Part shown: one piece after another, positions 18,974 to 29,601 of the stretch
Numbering within the stretch: position 1 is the stretch's first letter
Layout of the letters: each line of letters opens with the position of its first letter
Source of the DNA: Pseudomonas sp. KBW05
Lineage (GTDB): Bacteria > Pseudomonadota > Gammaproteobacteria > Pseudomonadales > Pseudomonadaceae
NCBI RefSeq assembly: GCF_003852405.1
Contig: NZ_QAJM01000007.1
Coordinates: 248,001 to 312,000 of the forward strand
Reading direction: 5' to 3'
DNA length: 64,000 bases
The notes under the pieces: generated by a model
Databases searched by the model: none
Seen by the model: only the letters and a program-made list of their open reading frames with translations
Told to the model about the DNA's origin: nothing
Translations under genes and position numbers: made by a program

Positions 18974-20161
18974 ATGGCAACGGTAGACCGCTGGCTGCTG
19001 CCAGATGGCATCGAAGAAGTACTGCCACCAGAAGCTGCGCGCATTGAAGTAGCGCGTCGCCAGGTGTTGGATCTGTTCCAGAGCTGGGGTTACGAGTTTG
19101 TCGTGACCCCCCATATCGAGTACCTGGAATCCCTGCTGACCGGCGCGGGCCAGGACCTGGATCTGCGCACCTTCAAGGTCATCGACCCGCAATCGGGCCG
19201 GCAAATGGGTTTCCGTGCCGACATCACGCCGCAAGTGGCGCGCATCGATGCGCACACCCTGCGTCGCGAAGGCCCGAGCCGCTTGTGCTACGCCGGCAGC
19301 GTGCTGCATGCACAGCCGCGTGCGTTGTCGTCTTCCCGTAGCCCGATCCAGTTGGGCGCCGAGTTGTACGGTGATGCGAGCCCGAGCAGCGACGTTGAAG
19401 TGATCAGCTTGATGCTGGCCATGCTGCAACTGGCGGACGTGCCGGATGTCCACATGGACCTGGGCCACGTCGGTATCTACCGTGGCCTGGCGCGTGCGGC
19501 CGGTTTGTCCGGTGAAGTGGAGCAGCAGCTGTTCGATGCCCTGCAACGCAAGGCCATCGACGAAGTGATCGCCTTGACCGCAGGCGTGCCGGCGGATTTG
19601 GCCGAGATGCTGCGTGCACTGGTCAACCTGTGCGGCGGTCGTGAAGTGCTGGTGGCTGCGCGTGAGCGCCTGGCCAAGGCGCCGGCGCCGGTGCTGGCTG
19701 CGCTGGACGACGTGCTGGCGATTGCCGAGCGGTTGTCGGCACGCTTCCCGGAGTTGCCGCTGTACTTTGACCTGGGCGAGTTGCGCGGCTACCACTACCA
19801 CACCGGTGTGGTGTTCGCGGTGTTTGTACCGGGTGTTGGCCAAGCCATCGCCCAAGGCGGTCGTTATGACGACATCGGCGCCGACTTCGGTCGCGCCCGT
19901 CCGGCGACTGGCTTCTCTACCGATTTGAAAACCCTGGTGACCCTGGGGCGTGCTGAGGTCGAGCTACCGTCTGGTGGCATCTGGATGCCCGACAGTACGG
20001 ACGCAGCACTCTGGCAGCAGGTTTGCCAGTTGCGCAGTGAGGGTCAGCGTGTCGTCCAGGCCTTGCCTGGGCAGCCATTGGCCGCCGCCCGTGAAGCGGA
20101 CTGCGACCGGCAATTGATTCAGCAGAACGGGCTTTGGCAAGTATCGCCACTGGCTTCTTGA
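18974..20161 (+). CDS. hisZ: ATP phosphoribosyltransferase regulatory subunit HisZ
   Basis: Histidyl-tRNA-synthetase paralogue that activates the short form of HisG in the first step of histidine synthesis. The 395-residue product keeps the class II synthetase core ([57 protein letters not shown]) but lacks the C-terminal anticodon-binding domain, which separates HisZ from HisS. I start at [12 protein letters not shown], preceded by AAAGGGGATT. The open frame runs 78 bases further upstream without similarity. purA follows 54 bases downstream. Confidence 0.94.
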   Translation: MATVDRWLLPDGIEEVLPPEAARIEVARRQVLDLFQSWGYEFVVTPHIEYLESLLTGAGQDLDLRTFKVIDPQSGRQMGFRADITPQVARIDAHTLRREGPSRLCYAGSVLHAQPRALSSSRSPIQLGAELYGDASPSSDVEVISLMLAMLQLADVPDVHMDLGHVGIYRGLARAAGLSGEVEQQLFDALQRKAIDEVIALTAGVPADLAEMLRALVNLCGGREVLVAARERLAKAPAPVLAALDDVLAIAERLSARFPELPLYFDLGELRGYHYHTGVVFAVFVPGVGQAIAQGGRYDDIGADFGRARPATGFSTDLKTLVTLGRAEVELPSGGIWMPDSTDAALWQQVCQLRSEGQRVVQALPGQPLAAAREADCDRQLIQQNGLWQVSPLAS

Positions 20162-21505
<1,344 letters not shown>

Positions 21506-21525
21506 TAAGCTGTTGATGTAAAAAG

Positions 21526-21551
21526 CAAAGGGCTCCTTCGGGAGCCCTTTG
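21526..21551. terminator. Intrinsic terminator of hisZ-purA
   Basis: Perfect hairpin CAAAGGGCTCC/GGAGCCCTTTG with a TTCG tetraloop, 20 bases after the purA stop. Confidence 0.88.
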
Positions 21552-21644
21552 TCGTTTCTGCCGTCCGGGCGGCACGACCTTTGCTTCGGTTGTCTCTTTC
21601 GCGGTGCTATCAATTTAATGGCACCCGTGGTGGAGGGATTCCCG

Positions 21645-23579
21645 ATGTCTGCCGTTCTCTCATTGTTACAAAGCCGTCTTTTGCGGCCGGTGTTCGTTAC
21701 CCTAGGTATCGCTCTTTTGGTGCAAGTGCTGGTGGCCGTCGCTCTGACGCGGAGCACCGTGACCGCGCTGGAAGCCGATTTGAGCAATCGCCTGGGCATC
21801 GACAGCCAGAAACTGTCTGGCGAATTGGCCCAAGCGGGCAAGGAAGTCACGTCCAGCCTCGACAGCTTGTCCACCAGCACGCGCCAGCGTCTGACCGCAG
21901 GGTTGTCGACGCGTCTGCAGGAAGAGCAGAAGCAACTGCGTGCGACCCTGGAAAAAGACCTGAAAGACTCCGCCAATGACATGGCCCAACTGCTGGCCTC
22001 GGTGGCGCCGCGCGCCATGTGGGACAGCGATGTGCCGACGTTGTCGGAATTCGCCCGGCGCGCCCAGCGCAATCCCAATGTGCTGTTCGTGGTCTACGAC
22101 GACGCGGCCGGTGAGCACCTGACCCGCTACCTGAATCGGGAAAACCCGATCAACAAGGCCCTGCTGGAAAAAGGCCAGGGCGACCGCGCCTTGGACAAAG
22201 TGTTGAATGCTGCCAAGAACGATCCTTCGGTGTACTACGTCGAGGCCTCCATCAGCCCCAACGGCGTGGAAATCGGCAAAGTCCTGATGGGCGTGTCGAC
22301 CGCTTCGGTAGAGGCCGACCTGCAGGCGCTGGACAAGCGCTTCGCCGCCTTGATCGCCAGCGGCGACCAACTGGTCGGCGACAGCCTCAAGGGCGCCGCT
22401 GCCGACAGCGCGACCGCCATGGGCGCCCGCCTGCAATCGGCGCAAGCCACCGCCACCCAGATGACCGCCAACACCACCAGTGCCGTACAAGAGGCCGCCG
22501 GCACCCTGCGCTGGCGCATCGGCATGGGCCTGGCCCTTGTTGGCCTGGGCGTATTGCTGCTGATCGCCATCGTGCTCGGCCGTCGTGTGGTCAATCGCCT
22601 GAAACTGTTGATTGCCGCCATGGACGACCTCGCGGCGGGCGAGGGTGACCTCACCAAGCGTGTGCAAATCAGCAGCAAGGACGAAATCGGCGACATGGCC
22701 TCGGCGGTCAATCGCTTTGTGGATAAGTTGCAGCCGATCGTGCGTGAGGCGGGCGACGTGGCCCAACGCACCGGCGTGGAAATCGGCGCCATGACCCTGC
22801 GCAACGCCGGCGCCGACGCAGCCGCCGGTTTGCAGCGAGACGAAGTTGCCGAGAGCCTGCGCGCGCTGTCGCAAATGGCCGACGAGGCCCAAGCCGAAAG
22901 CCATGCCATGCAGGCTGCCTTGCAACAGGTGGTGGATATTCGCCAGGCGACGGATGAAAACTCGCGCACGTCGACCGAAGTGGGCGAACTGATCGAAGCG
23001 CTGGCGGGGCAGGTGCAGGCCGGCTCCAAGGTCATCGAGCGCCTGGCGCAGCAGAGCGAGCAGATTGAAGTGGTGCTGACGGTGATCCACGGCATCGCCG
23101 AGCAAACCAACTTGCTGGCCCTCAACGCGGCGATTGAAGCTGCACGTGCCGGTGAGACCGGGCGCGGCTTTGCGGTGGTGGCGGACGAAGTGCGTGCGCT
23201 GGCCAGCAAAACCCAGAGCTCCACCGGGGATATCCAGGCGCATATCGTCGCGTTGCAGCAAGGTGCGCGGGAAGCGGTGGAAACCATCGGCAAGGCTGGG
23301 CGCCAGGCCAATGAAGGCTTGCTGGTGCTGCGTGACAGCGTGCGCTTGCAGCAGACGGTGCAGGCGTCGGTAGAGCAAGTACATGCCGCGATTGGGTTGG
23401 CGACACGGGCGGCGGAGCATCAGGCACAGGGTGCGCAGGCGGTGCGCGGGCGGGTCGAGGTGATCCATGCCCAGGCCGAGCGTGCGGCGCAGGCGGTGGT
23501 AGAGACGACCGCCAGTGGCAAGGTGCTGGATGGGTTGGCGGCGCAGTTGAAGGCCAGCTTGGGGCAGTTTCGAGCCTAG
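21645..23579 (+). CDS. Methyl-accepting chemotaxis protein
   Basis: Transmembrane chemoreceptor of 644 residues. Order: cytoplasmic start, helix at about 12-35 ([20 protein letters not shown]), a periplasmic sensor of about 260 residues with a possible single-cache core ([20 protein letters not shown]), a second helix at about 292-312 ([20 protein letters not shown]), HAMP (to about 365), and the signalling hairpin whose tip reads [19 protein letters not shown] followed by [14 protein letters not shown] start at [10 protein letters not shown], preceded by TGGAGGGATT. The ligand is unknown. No CheR-tethering NWETF-type pentapeptide is seen at the end (GQFRA). It has no partner genes nearby. 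Confidence 0.93.
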   Translation: MSAVLSLLQSRLLRPVFVTLGIALLVQVLVAVALTRSTVTALEADLSNRLGIDSQKLSGELAQAGKEVTSSLDSLSTSTRQRLTAGLSTRLQEEQKQLRATLEKDLKDSANDMAQLLASVAPRAMWDSDVPTLSEFARRAQRNPNVLFVVYDDAAGEHLTRYLNRENPINKALLEKGQGDRALDKVLNAAKNDPSVYYVEASISPNGVEIGKVLMGVSTASVEADLQALDKRFAALIASGDQLVGDSLKGAAADSATAMGARLQSAQATATQMTANTTSAVQEAAGTLRWRIGMGLALVGLGVLLLIAIVLGRRVVNRLKLLIAAMDDLAAGEGDLTKRVQISSKDEIGDMASAVNRFVDKLQPIVREAGDVAQRTGVEIGAMTLRNAGADAAAGLQRDEVAESLRALSQMADEAQAESHAMQAALQQVVDIRQATDENSRTSTEVGELIEALAGQVQAGSKVIERLAQQSEQIEVVLTVIHGIAEQTNLLALNAAIEAARAGETGRGFAVVADEVRALASKTQSSTGDIQAHIVALQQGAREAVETIGKAGRQANEGLLVLRDSVRLQQTVQASVEQVHAAIGLATRAAEHQAQGAQAVRGRVEVIHAQAERAAQAVVETTASGKVLDGLAAQLKASLGQFRA

Positions 23580-23594
23580 TGTTGCCTGTGCCGA

Positions 23595-23669
23595 CGCCTT
23601 CGCGAGCAAGCCCGCTCCCACATTTGGAATGCATTTCAAAATGTGGGAGCGGGCTTGCTCGCGAAGGCG
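23595..23669. repeat. REP-type inverted repeat (CGGGCTTGCTCGCGAAGG family)
   Basis: Arms CGCCTTCGCGAGCAAGCCCG and the exact inverse lie between the chemoreceptor and the convergent ABC permease gene. This second REP family recurs at 36010, 55103 and 62012. Confidence 0.85.
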
Positions 23670-23672
23670 ATC

Positions 23673-25238
23673 TCAGCGACTCAGATACATCCGCGTCGTG
23701 AGCAAATAAACCGGCAATCCCGACACCAAAATCAACAACGCCGCATACGGCGCCGCCGCCGCAAACTCCACATTCGAGGTATGCGCCCACACCGCTGTCG
23801 CCAGGGTATTCAACCCCGTCGGGCTCAGCAGCAAGGTCGCCGTCAATTCCTTCATCGCATCCAGAAACACCAACGCAAACGCCGCGCCCAACGCCGGAAA
23901 GATGATCGGCAAGGTCACCCGACAAAACGCACTGAACGACGACGCGCCCAAGGTGCGAGCGGCCTCTTCCAATTGCGGTGCAGCCTTGTTCAACGCCGTA
24001 CGGATCGGCGCCTGGGCCAAAGGCAAAAACAGCAGCGCATACGCAATCAGCAACAGCGCCGAGGTCTGGTACAACGCCGGCACGTAATGCAGCGCGAAAT
24101 ACACCAGCGTCAACGCAATCACCAAGCCGGGCAGGGCGTGCAGCAGGTACGGCAAGCGCTCGGCCCAGATCGCCAGTTGGCCTTTATAACGCACCACCAG
24201 CAACCCGACCGGCACCGCCAGCACCAGGCACAACGCCGCGCCGCCGAGGGACAGCGCCAGGGAGGACAGCAGCGCCTCACTAATCGCAGCCACCGGGAAT
24301 GCCGCCGACGAACCGACCGCCAGCCAATAGCCGAGCATCCCCAGCGGAATGCCGCTGCCGATGATCGCCAGCGCCAGGCAATAGACTTGCCCCAACGGCG
24401 CCCACTTGCCCAGGCGCACTTGCTCGGCATGTCGCGCCGCGCCCTGGCCGATGCGCACGTGCCGGCCCTTGCCGCGCACGCACAGCTCCAGCCACAGCAG
24501 CGTCAGGCACATCACTAGCAATACCGCCGAGAGCATCGCGGCGTTGGCGTTACTGAATTCCAACTCGAATTGCTGGTAGATCGCGGTGGTGAATGTCTGC
24601 AAGCCGATGATCGACAGCGCGCCGAATTCCACCAGCATATGCAGCGCAATCAACAGCGCCCCTGCCAGCAGCGACGGCCACAACAAGGGCAGGGTGACGC
24701 GCCAGAACACGCCCCAGCGATTCAGCCCCAGGGTGCGCGCGGACTCTTCCAAAGACGGATCAAGATTGCGCAGCGTCGCCGCCACCGGCAGGAACACCAG
24801 CGGGTACTTCGACAGGCTCATCACCAGGATCGCGCCGCCGAGCCCTTCGAAACTGGCGCTCAGCGACACCCAGGTAAAGCTGCTGACAAACGCCGGCACC
24901 GCAAACGGCAGGCACAGGATCACGCCCCAGATGCGTCGCCCCGGCAAGTTGCTGCGTTCCAGCAGCCACGCCAACGACAGCCCGACCACGCCGCACGTCA
25001 GCGTCACACCCACCATCAACGCCAGGGTGTTGCGCAGCAGGCCAAACACGTACGGACGCCACAACAGATGCACGGCCTCGGCCCAGCCCGCCTGCCAGGC
25101 CTTGAGCCCGACATACGCTAGCGGCAGCAGGCTCAGGCCCACCAGGAACAGCACGGGCAACAGCAGCCAGATCGACGGCCGTTTGCGCCGTGGGCTGAAA
25201 CCCCCGCGCAGGGCGGGGGCGGGGAGCGATGGGTTCAT
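23673..25238 (-). CDS. Iron ABC transporter permease (FbpB type)
   Basis: Inner-membrane permease of a ferric-iron type importer. The 521-residue protein is a fused double permease with about twelve helices and two copies of the EAA loop that docks the ATPase: EESARTLGLNRWGVFWRVTLP in the first half and EEAARTLGASSFSAFCRVTLP in the second. This internal duplication is the FbpB/SfuB pattern. Its start overlaps the stop of the upstream binding-protein gene by one base, so the two form one operon. No ATPase gene follows; a REP and the convergent chemoreceptor gene come next. Confidence 0.92.
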   Translation of the reverse strand: MNPSLPAPALRGGFSPRRKRPSIWLLLPVLFLVGLSLLPLAYVGLKAWQAGWAEAVHLLWRPYVFGLLRNTLALMVGVTLTCGVVGLSLAWLLERSNLPGRRIWGVILCLPFAVPAFVSSFTWVSLSASFEGLGGAILVMSLSKYPLVFLPVAATLRNLDPSLEESARTLGLNRWGVFWRVTLPLLWPSLLAGALLIALHMLVEFGALSIIGLQTFTTAIYQQFELEFSNANAAMLSAVLLVMCLTLLWLELCVRGKGRHVRIGQGAARHAEQVRLGKWAPLGQVYCLALAIIGSGIPLGMLGYWLAVGSSAAFPVAAISEALLSSLALSLGGAALCLVLAVPVGLLVVRYKGQLAIWAERLPYLLHALPGLVIALTLVYFALHYVPALYQTSALLLIAYALLFLPLAQAPIRTALNKAAPQLEEAARTLGASSFSAFCRVTLPIIFPALGAAFALVFLDAMKELTATLLLSPTGLNTLATAVWAHTSNVEFAAAAPYAALLILVSGLPVYLLTTRMYLSR

Positions 25239-26251
25239 CAGTTCAAGCCAACGTCACGTTCCAGGTCCAGGGCTTCTTCGGCGTTGCCCAGGTCGGCGGG
25301 GGTGACTTTTGGCGGTTGCAGCTCGCTGAACGGCTTGAGGCCACGGCTGGACTCCATGCCCTTGCGCAGCGGGTATTCGGCCGAGGTGTTGGTGATCACG
25401 CGTTGGCCTTCTTCACTGGCCATGAACGCCAGTAGTTGCTGGGCTTCCTTGGGGTGCTTGCTGGATTTGAGCGCCGCCGCCGAGGACACGGTGATCAGGC
25501 CGCCGACGTCGCCATCGGTGAAGTAATGCAGTTGCGAATCCAGATTGGTCTTTTCTTTTTTCAGGGCAAACCAGTAGTAGTTGTTCACCAGCACCGTGGC
25601 CACTTCGCCGTTCTCCACGGCTTTGAGGGCGACCATATTGTTGCTGTAGACCTTGCCGAAGGCGCGCAGGCCGGTCAGCCATTCTTCGGCGGCGTCGCGC
25701 CCGTGCAGCTTGATGATCGCCACGGCCTGTTCCTGGAACGCGCCGCTGGTGGGCACGAAGCCGACCTTGCCTTGCCACTCGGGGCCGGCGAAATCCAGCA
25801 CCGACTTGGGCAGGTCTTTTTCGGCGATCAGTTTCGGGTTGAAGGCCACGACGCGGGTACGCGCGGTCACGCCCATCCAGTCGCCATTGGCGCCGACGTA
25901 GTCCTTGGGCAAGACGTCGAGGGTGCTGGCGTCGATCTTGGCCAGCATGCCCTGCTCGCCGAGTTTGTTCAGCGGCGGCGATTCTTCGGTGTAGATCACA
26001 TCGGCCGGGGAGCGTGCGCCTTCTTCGACGACCTGGCTGGCGAGCTGGTTGCTGCTGCCTTTGCGCACGTTGACGTGAATGCCGGTCTTGGCTTCGAAGG
26101 CCTTGGCGAGTTCATCGCCGACTTCCTTGTGCTGACCGTTGTAGAGCGTGAGGGTGACCGGGTCGGCGGCCATTGCGGTGGAGGCGCCAAGCACCAGGCT
26201 CAGCAGAGAAGCGGCCAGGCCGCGCAGCAGGGGTTTGTTGCGAATCGTCAT
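25238..26251 (-). CDS. Iron ABC transporter substrate-binding protein (FbpA type)
   Basis: Periplasmic binding protein of 337 residues with a clear signal peptide (GLAASLLSLVLGASTAMA, cut after AMA). The mature protein begins DPVTLTLYNGQHKEVGDELAKAF, the usual start of bacterial ferric-binding proteins. A VNNYYWFAL motif near residue 225 supplies the adjacent tyrosines that ligate iron in this family. It is the first gene of the operon with the permease. A Fur-box-like palindrome lies 36-58 bases upstream, consistent with iron repression. Iron as substrate is inferred from family and motif. Confidence 0.92.
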   Translation of the reverse strand: MTIRNKPLLRGLAASLLSLVLGASTAMAADPVTLTLYNGQHKEVGDELAKAFEAKTGIHVNVRKGSSNQLASQVVEEGARSPADVIYTEESPPLNKLGEQGMLAKIDASTLDVLPKDYVGANGDWMGVTARTRVVAFNPKLIAEKDLPKSVLDFAGPEWQGKVGFVPTSGAFQEQAVAIIKLHGRDAAEEWLTGLRAFGKVYSNNMVALKAVENGEVATVLVNNYYWFALKKEKTNLDSQLHYFTDGDVGGLITVSSAAALKSSKHPKEAQQLLAFMASEEGQRVITNTSAEYPLRKGMESSRGLKPFSELQPPKVTPADLGNAEEALDLERDVGLN

Positions 26252-26285
26252 GCGGGTACATCCTCGCTTACGGCTACATATCTGG

Positions 26286-26309
26286 AAACAATGATAAACG
26301 ATATTGTTT
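26286..26309. promoter_or_regulatory. Probable Fur box between the iron importer and the TonB receptor
   Basis: A 24-base element with perfect 7-base outer arms AAACAAT/ATTGTTT around GATAAACGAT. A 19-base alignment starting at 26287 matches the Fur consensus at 13 positions by my count. A weaker Fur-like segment, GTGAGATTCATTCGTATC, lies at 26379-26396, closer to the receptor gene. Both fit the iron-linked genes on either side; binding is inferred. Confidence 0.6.
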
Positions 26310-26462
26310 CTCAGGTGCCGTTCCGGGGGAAAACCGCCGACCGCATAGGAATTACTTCGTTATGCATACAAAGCCAAGTGAGATTCATTCGTATCTGCGA
26401 GTAGTATCACTGCGTCGCCCGAGAGGGCCTATCGCAGTGCATGACCACTACAGGTTCCCGCT

Positions 26463-29400
26463 ATGTCTCCCCTTGGCCCGCCCCCGTCCCTAAGCCGCTT
26501 GAAGCCTTTGGCTTGCTCGATTCTGTTGGCGTTTTCCGCGCCGTATGTCTGCGCTGATACGCCGATCAAGATGGGTTCCAACCCCATCGAGTTGCCCGGC
26601 GGCGTCGAAGAGAAGGCCGAGCACGAACTGCAGGCCATCGAAGTCAACGGCGAGTTTGAGACCAAGGATGAGCGCGGGCAGAACAACGTGTTCGCCAAGG
26701 ACGTCTCCAACGTCTACGTCGGCAAGACCGAGCTGGAGCGCTACAAGGGCACCAGCGTGGCGGATGTGTTCCAAGGCCTCAATGGGGTGTACAGCGGCGA
26801 CTCGCGCAACAGCGGCGCGCTGGACCCGAACATCCGCGGCATCCAGGGCGAAGGGCGCATACCCGTCACCGTCGATGGCACCGAGCAAGCCACGGCGGTG
26901 TGGATGGGCTCGGCGGGCGTGGCCAACCGCAATTACATCGACCCGAACATGATCGGCAGTATTTCGGTGGAGAAGGGGCCGTCGCTGAACCCGGATATCA
27001 AGAGTGGCGTGGGTGGTTCGGTGGAGATCAAGACCCTCGACCTGGATGACATCCTGCGGCCGGGCGAAACCTTTGCCTTGGAGCTCAAGACTGAGACCGG
27101 GACCAATTCAGTGAAACCGGATGAAACCGGGATGAAGACCTTCGGGCGCGACTATAGGGATATTCCGGGTGCCTACGCCGGCTATGACGGGAACTTGATG
27201 TTTACCCAGGGTGGCGGGGGGACTGAGTTCAGTCCGAACACCGGCAAACACTCCGGCAACTTTGACTTCAATGACAACTCGTTTCGCCTCGCCACCGGCA
27301 CGCGCCAAGAGAACTTCGACCTGTTCGGCGCCTACAGCTACCGCAAAAAGGGCAACTATTTCAGTGGCAAGGGGGGCGCCAAGCGCTACCAGACCAGCAG
27401 TTGGCTGGATGATGCCAAGGCAGATGCCAAGGCCGCGGGGCTTCCGGGAGACACCAACGTACAGTCTTATGTAGCGAACCTGTTCTTGCCTGGGCACGAA
27501 GTCGCCAACACCTCCAGCGAGATGCGTACCACGCTGCTCAAGGGCACGTTCTACCTGTCCGATGAGCAGAGCCTGAAGCTGTCCTATATGCATAACGAGT
27601 CGGAATACGGTGAGAGTTCGCCGTACCTGGTCAGTTACTACGTGGGGCTCGCCAAGGCCGGTGAGAACAATATCGGCCTGCAAATGCCCTACAGCGAGCT
27701 TAAGCAAGACACCTATAACCTGACTTACAACTGGAACCCGGAAAACCCACTGATCGACCTCAAGACCGGGCTGTGGATGACCCGCAGCAATACGCGGCGC
27801 CATCAGAACGGGGATGACGTGTATGCGATTGCTGCGCGCTCTTTTCAGGATCAGGACGTGGCCTGGAATAACTATGTGCAGTGCCAGGCGGGTGTGAACG
27901 CCGGTAATTGTGGGGAGACGCCGGAGAAACGGCCGAACACCAATGACCGTTATTCGATTTATGCCAAGGCGCTGCAAGTTTCCCAGCATGATCGTTGGGG
28001 GGTGAATGTCAGCAACAAGTTGCAGTTGAGTGATGAGGTTGCGTTGACACTCTCCAGCGACTTCAGTGAGGAAAAATTAGAACAGAAGGATGCTTCGGAA
28101 GGGCGGGCGACGACTCAATTTACCTGGGGCAATCGCTACATGGGGCCGCGCAGTGGCGAGCGCCAGCAATATAACTTTGCATTCAGCGCGGACTGGACGC
28201 CGACGTCGTGGTTGTTGTTGACGGCGGGGGCTCGGTACAGCGATTACAACTCGTTTGATACGGGGCTTAAGCGGCATCGGGAAAATCAGGATGCGGGTTG
28301 GCAGGTCAATTCTGGTTATGACCGAAAGTCGTTTGAATATCAGCGGGTCATGACGGATGCTGAGAATCAGCAGTATGTAGATGCCGCTTACCAGTCTGTC
28401 GCCGATGAAATGATTCCCGTAGAAGAACTACCCTTTCTGCTTGCGAAGGACACTGTAAACGGAGTGCGTTATACGACCGAGACGGTAGAGGTTCCGTTTA
28501 ATGGATTTACTCTGGATCGCTCACAGAATCCTTTTTTGAATGGTGCTATAAATTTACAGGAGACGGTAAATAATCCTCAAGGTGCGTCGGGGGACTATGC
28601 TAAATATATTGTGAATCGTGCAAGCTCGGGGGGTGGTATATACGCTGCTGATCCGACCAATAAATGGGCGCTACCAAAGAAACGCAAGGATAGCGCTTGG
28701 GCGCCCATGGCAGGGGCGACGATTTTTTTAACCGAACATGCACGGGTCTATGCACGCTACACCGAGTTTATTCGGTTCCCGTCCATCTATGAGGACACGC
28801 AAGCGGCATCGGGTTACTCAGGGGCCAATATATCGAACAACAGTATGCGCCCTGAGCATTCGTATAATTGGGAGGTCGGCTACGTGCATGACTTGACCGG
28901 TTATTTCAAAAGCCTGCGTCATGCAGATTTTAAGATAAATTATTACGACAATACGATTCGTGATTTTGTTGATCGCGACTACTACTTCAATGTTGTGCAG
29001 TACGACAAGAAAATGTATTCGGGTATTGAATTGCAGACCCGTTTCGATAGTGGTAAGTATTTCAACAATTTTTCTGCGAGCTATCGTCTGAAGCAAAAGC
29101 TGTGCGACAAGGACTACGCGGCAACGTTGGATCCTTATTACAATTCGGCGATCTCTTCCTGTGTGACAGCCGGCTTTCCCACGACATTCTCTCGCAGCAG
29201 CTTGCAGCCGACGTACTCATTGAACATGGACGGCGGTGTGCGGTTGTTCAATGAAAGTCTGGAACTTGGCGCTCGCATGGTTTATCACAGCAGCGCTGTG
29301 AATAAGGATGAAGAAGACTGGATTCGAAATGGTGTGATGTACGTGGATGGTTATAACCGTCCGTTTAACTGGCACCCGATCTGGGTATTCGATACCTATG

Positions 29401-29543
29401 CCAGTTATCACGTCAATAAAAATGTCGACGTGGATTTCGGTGTCAACAACTTAACCAATCGCTATTACCTCGACCCGTTGGCTCGGGTAATGATGCCTGC
29501 GCCTGGGCGCACCCTGAAACTTGGGCTGACTGCCCGATTCTGA
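26463..29543 (+). CDS. TonB-dependent receptor of a hemophilin/Slam-type locus (HphR-like)
   Basis: Outer-membrane gated channel of 1026 residues. A signal peptide ends near CADT. A plug domain at about 60-200 has the sequences LNGVYSGDSRNSGALDPNIRGIQGEGRIPVTVDG and a large 22-strand barrel follows, ending in the TonB-receptor signature LKLGLTARF with terminal Phe. A possible TonB box (LQAIEVNGE) precedes the plug. Two cysteine pairs (near CQAGVNAGNC and between CDKDY and SSCV) could cross-link extracellular loops. The next two genes encode a hemophilin-like secreted protein and a Slam, so it probably imports heme delivered by that protein; this is inference. The 3' third is visibly AT-richer than the 5' part. 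Confidence 0.85.
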   Translation: MSPLGPPPSLSRLKPLACSILLAFSAPYVCADTPIKMGSNPIELPGGVEEKAEHELQAIEVNGEFETKDERGQNNVFAKDVSNVYVGKTELERYKGTSVADVFQGLNGVYSGDSRNSGALDPNIRGIQGEGRIPVTVDGTEQATAVWMGSAGVANRNYIDPNMIGSISVEKGPSLNPDIKSGVGGSVEIKTLDLDDILRPGETFALELKTETGTNSVKPDETGMKTFGRDYRDIPGAYAGYDGNLMFTQGGGGTEFSPNTGKHSGNFDFNDNSFRLATGTRQENFDLFGAYSYRKKGNYFSGKGGAKRYQTSSWLDDAKADAKAAGLPGDTNVQSYVANLFLPGHEVANTSSEMRTTLLKGTFYLSDEQSLKLSYMHNESEYGESSPYLVSYYVGLAKAGENNIGLQMPYSELKQDTYNLTYNWNPENPLIDLKTGLWMTRSNTRRHQNGDDVYAIAARSFQDQDVAWNNYVQCQAGVNAGNCGETPEKRPNTNDRYSIYAKALQVSQHDRWGVNVSNKLQLSDEVALTLSSDFSEEKLEQKDASEGRATTQFTWGNRYMGPRSGERQQYNFAFSADWTPTSWLLLTAGARYSDYNSFDTGLKRHRENQDAGWQVNSGYDRKSFEYQRVMTDAENQQYVDAAYQSVADEMIPVEELPFLLAKDTVNGVRYTTETVEVPFNGFTLDRSQNPFLNGAINLQETVNNPQGASGDYAKYIVNRASSGGGIYAADPTNKWALPKKRKDSAWAPMAGATIFLTEHARVYARYTEFIRFPSIYEDTQAASGYSGANISNNSMRPEHSYNWEVGYVHDLTGYFKSLRHADFKINYYDNTIRDFVDRDYYFNVVQYDKKMYSGIELQTRFDSGKYFNNFSASYRLKQKLCDKDYAATLDPYYNSAISSCVTAGFPTTFSRSSLQPTYSLNMDGGVRLFNESLELGARMVYHSSAVNKDEEDWIRNGVMYVDGYNRPFNWHPIWVFDTYASYHVNKNVDVDFGVNNLTNRYYLDPLARVMMPAPGRTLKLGLTARF

Positions 29544-29550
29544 TTTTTTG

Positions 29551-29570
29551 CTGTTTTTAATCAAAAACAG
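29551..29570 (+). other. Stem-loop between receptor and cargo genes
   Basis: Perfect 8-bp hairpin CTGTTTTT/AAAAACAG with an AATC loop, followed by TGGTTTTTATC, 7 bases after the receptor stop. It could be a leaky terminator or an mRNA processing or stability element that lets the cargo be expressed at a different level. Confidence 0.45.
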
Positions 29571-29601
29571 TGGTTTTTATCATTCTAACTAGGAAGTTGT
29601 T

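Noticed and set aside
18736-19047. A 103-codon plus-strand frame that might be the missing DUF2065 gene
   Set aside because: It spans the terminator and runs into hisZ in another frame; the translation lacks the two-helix pattern of DUF2065.
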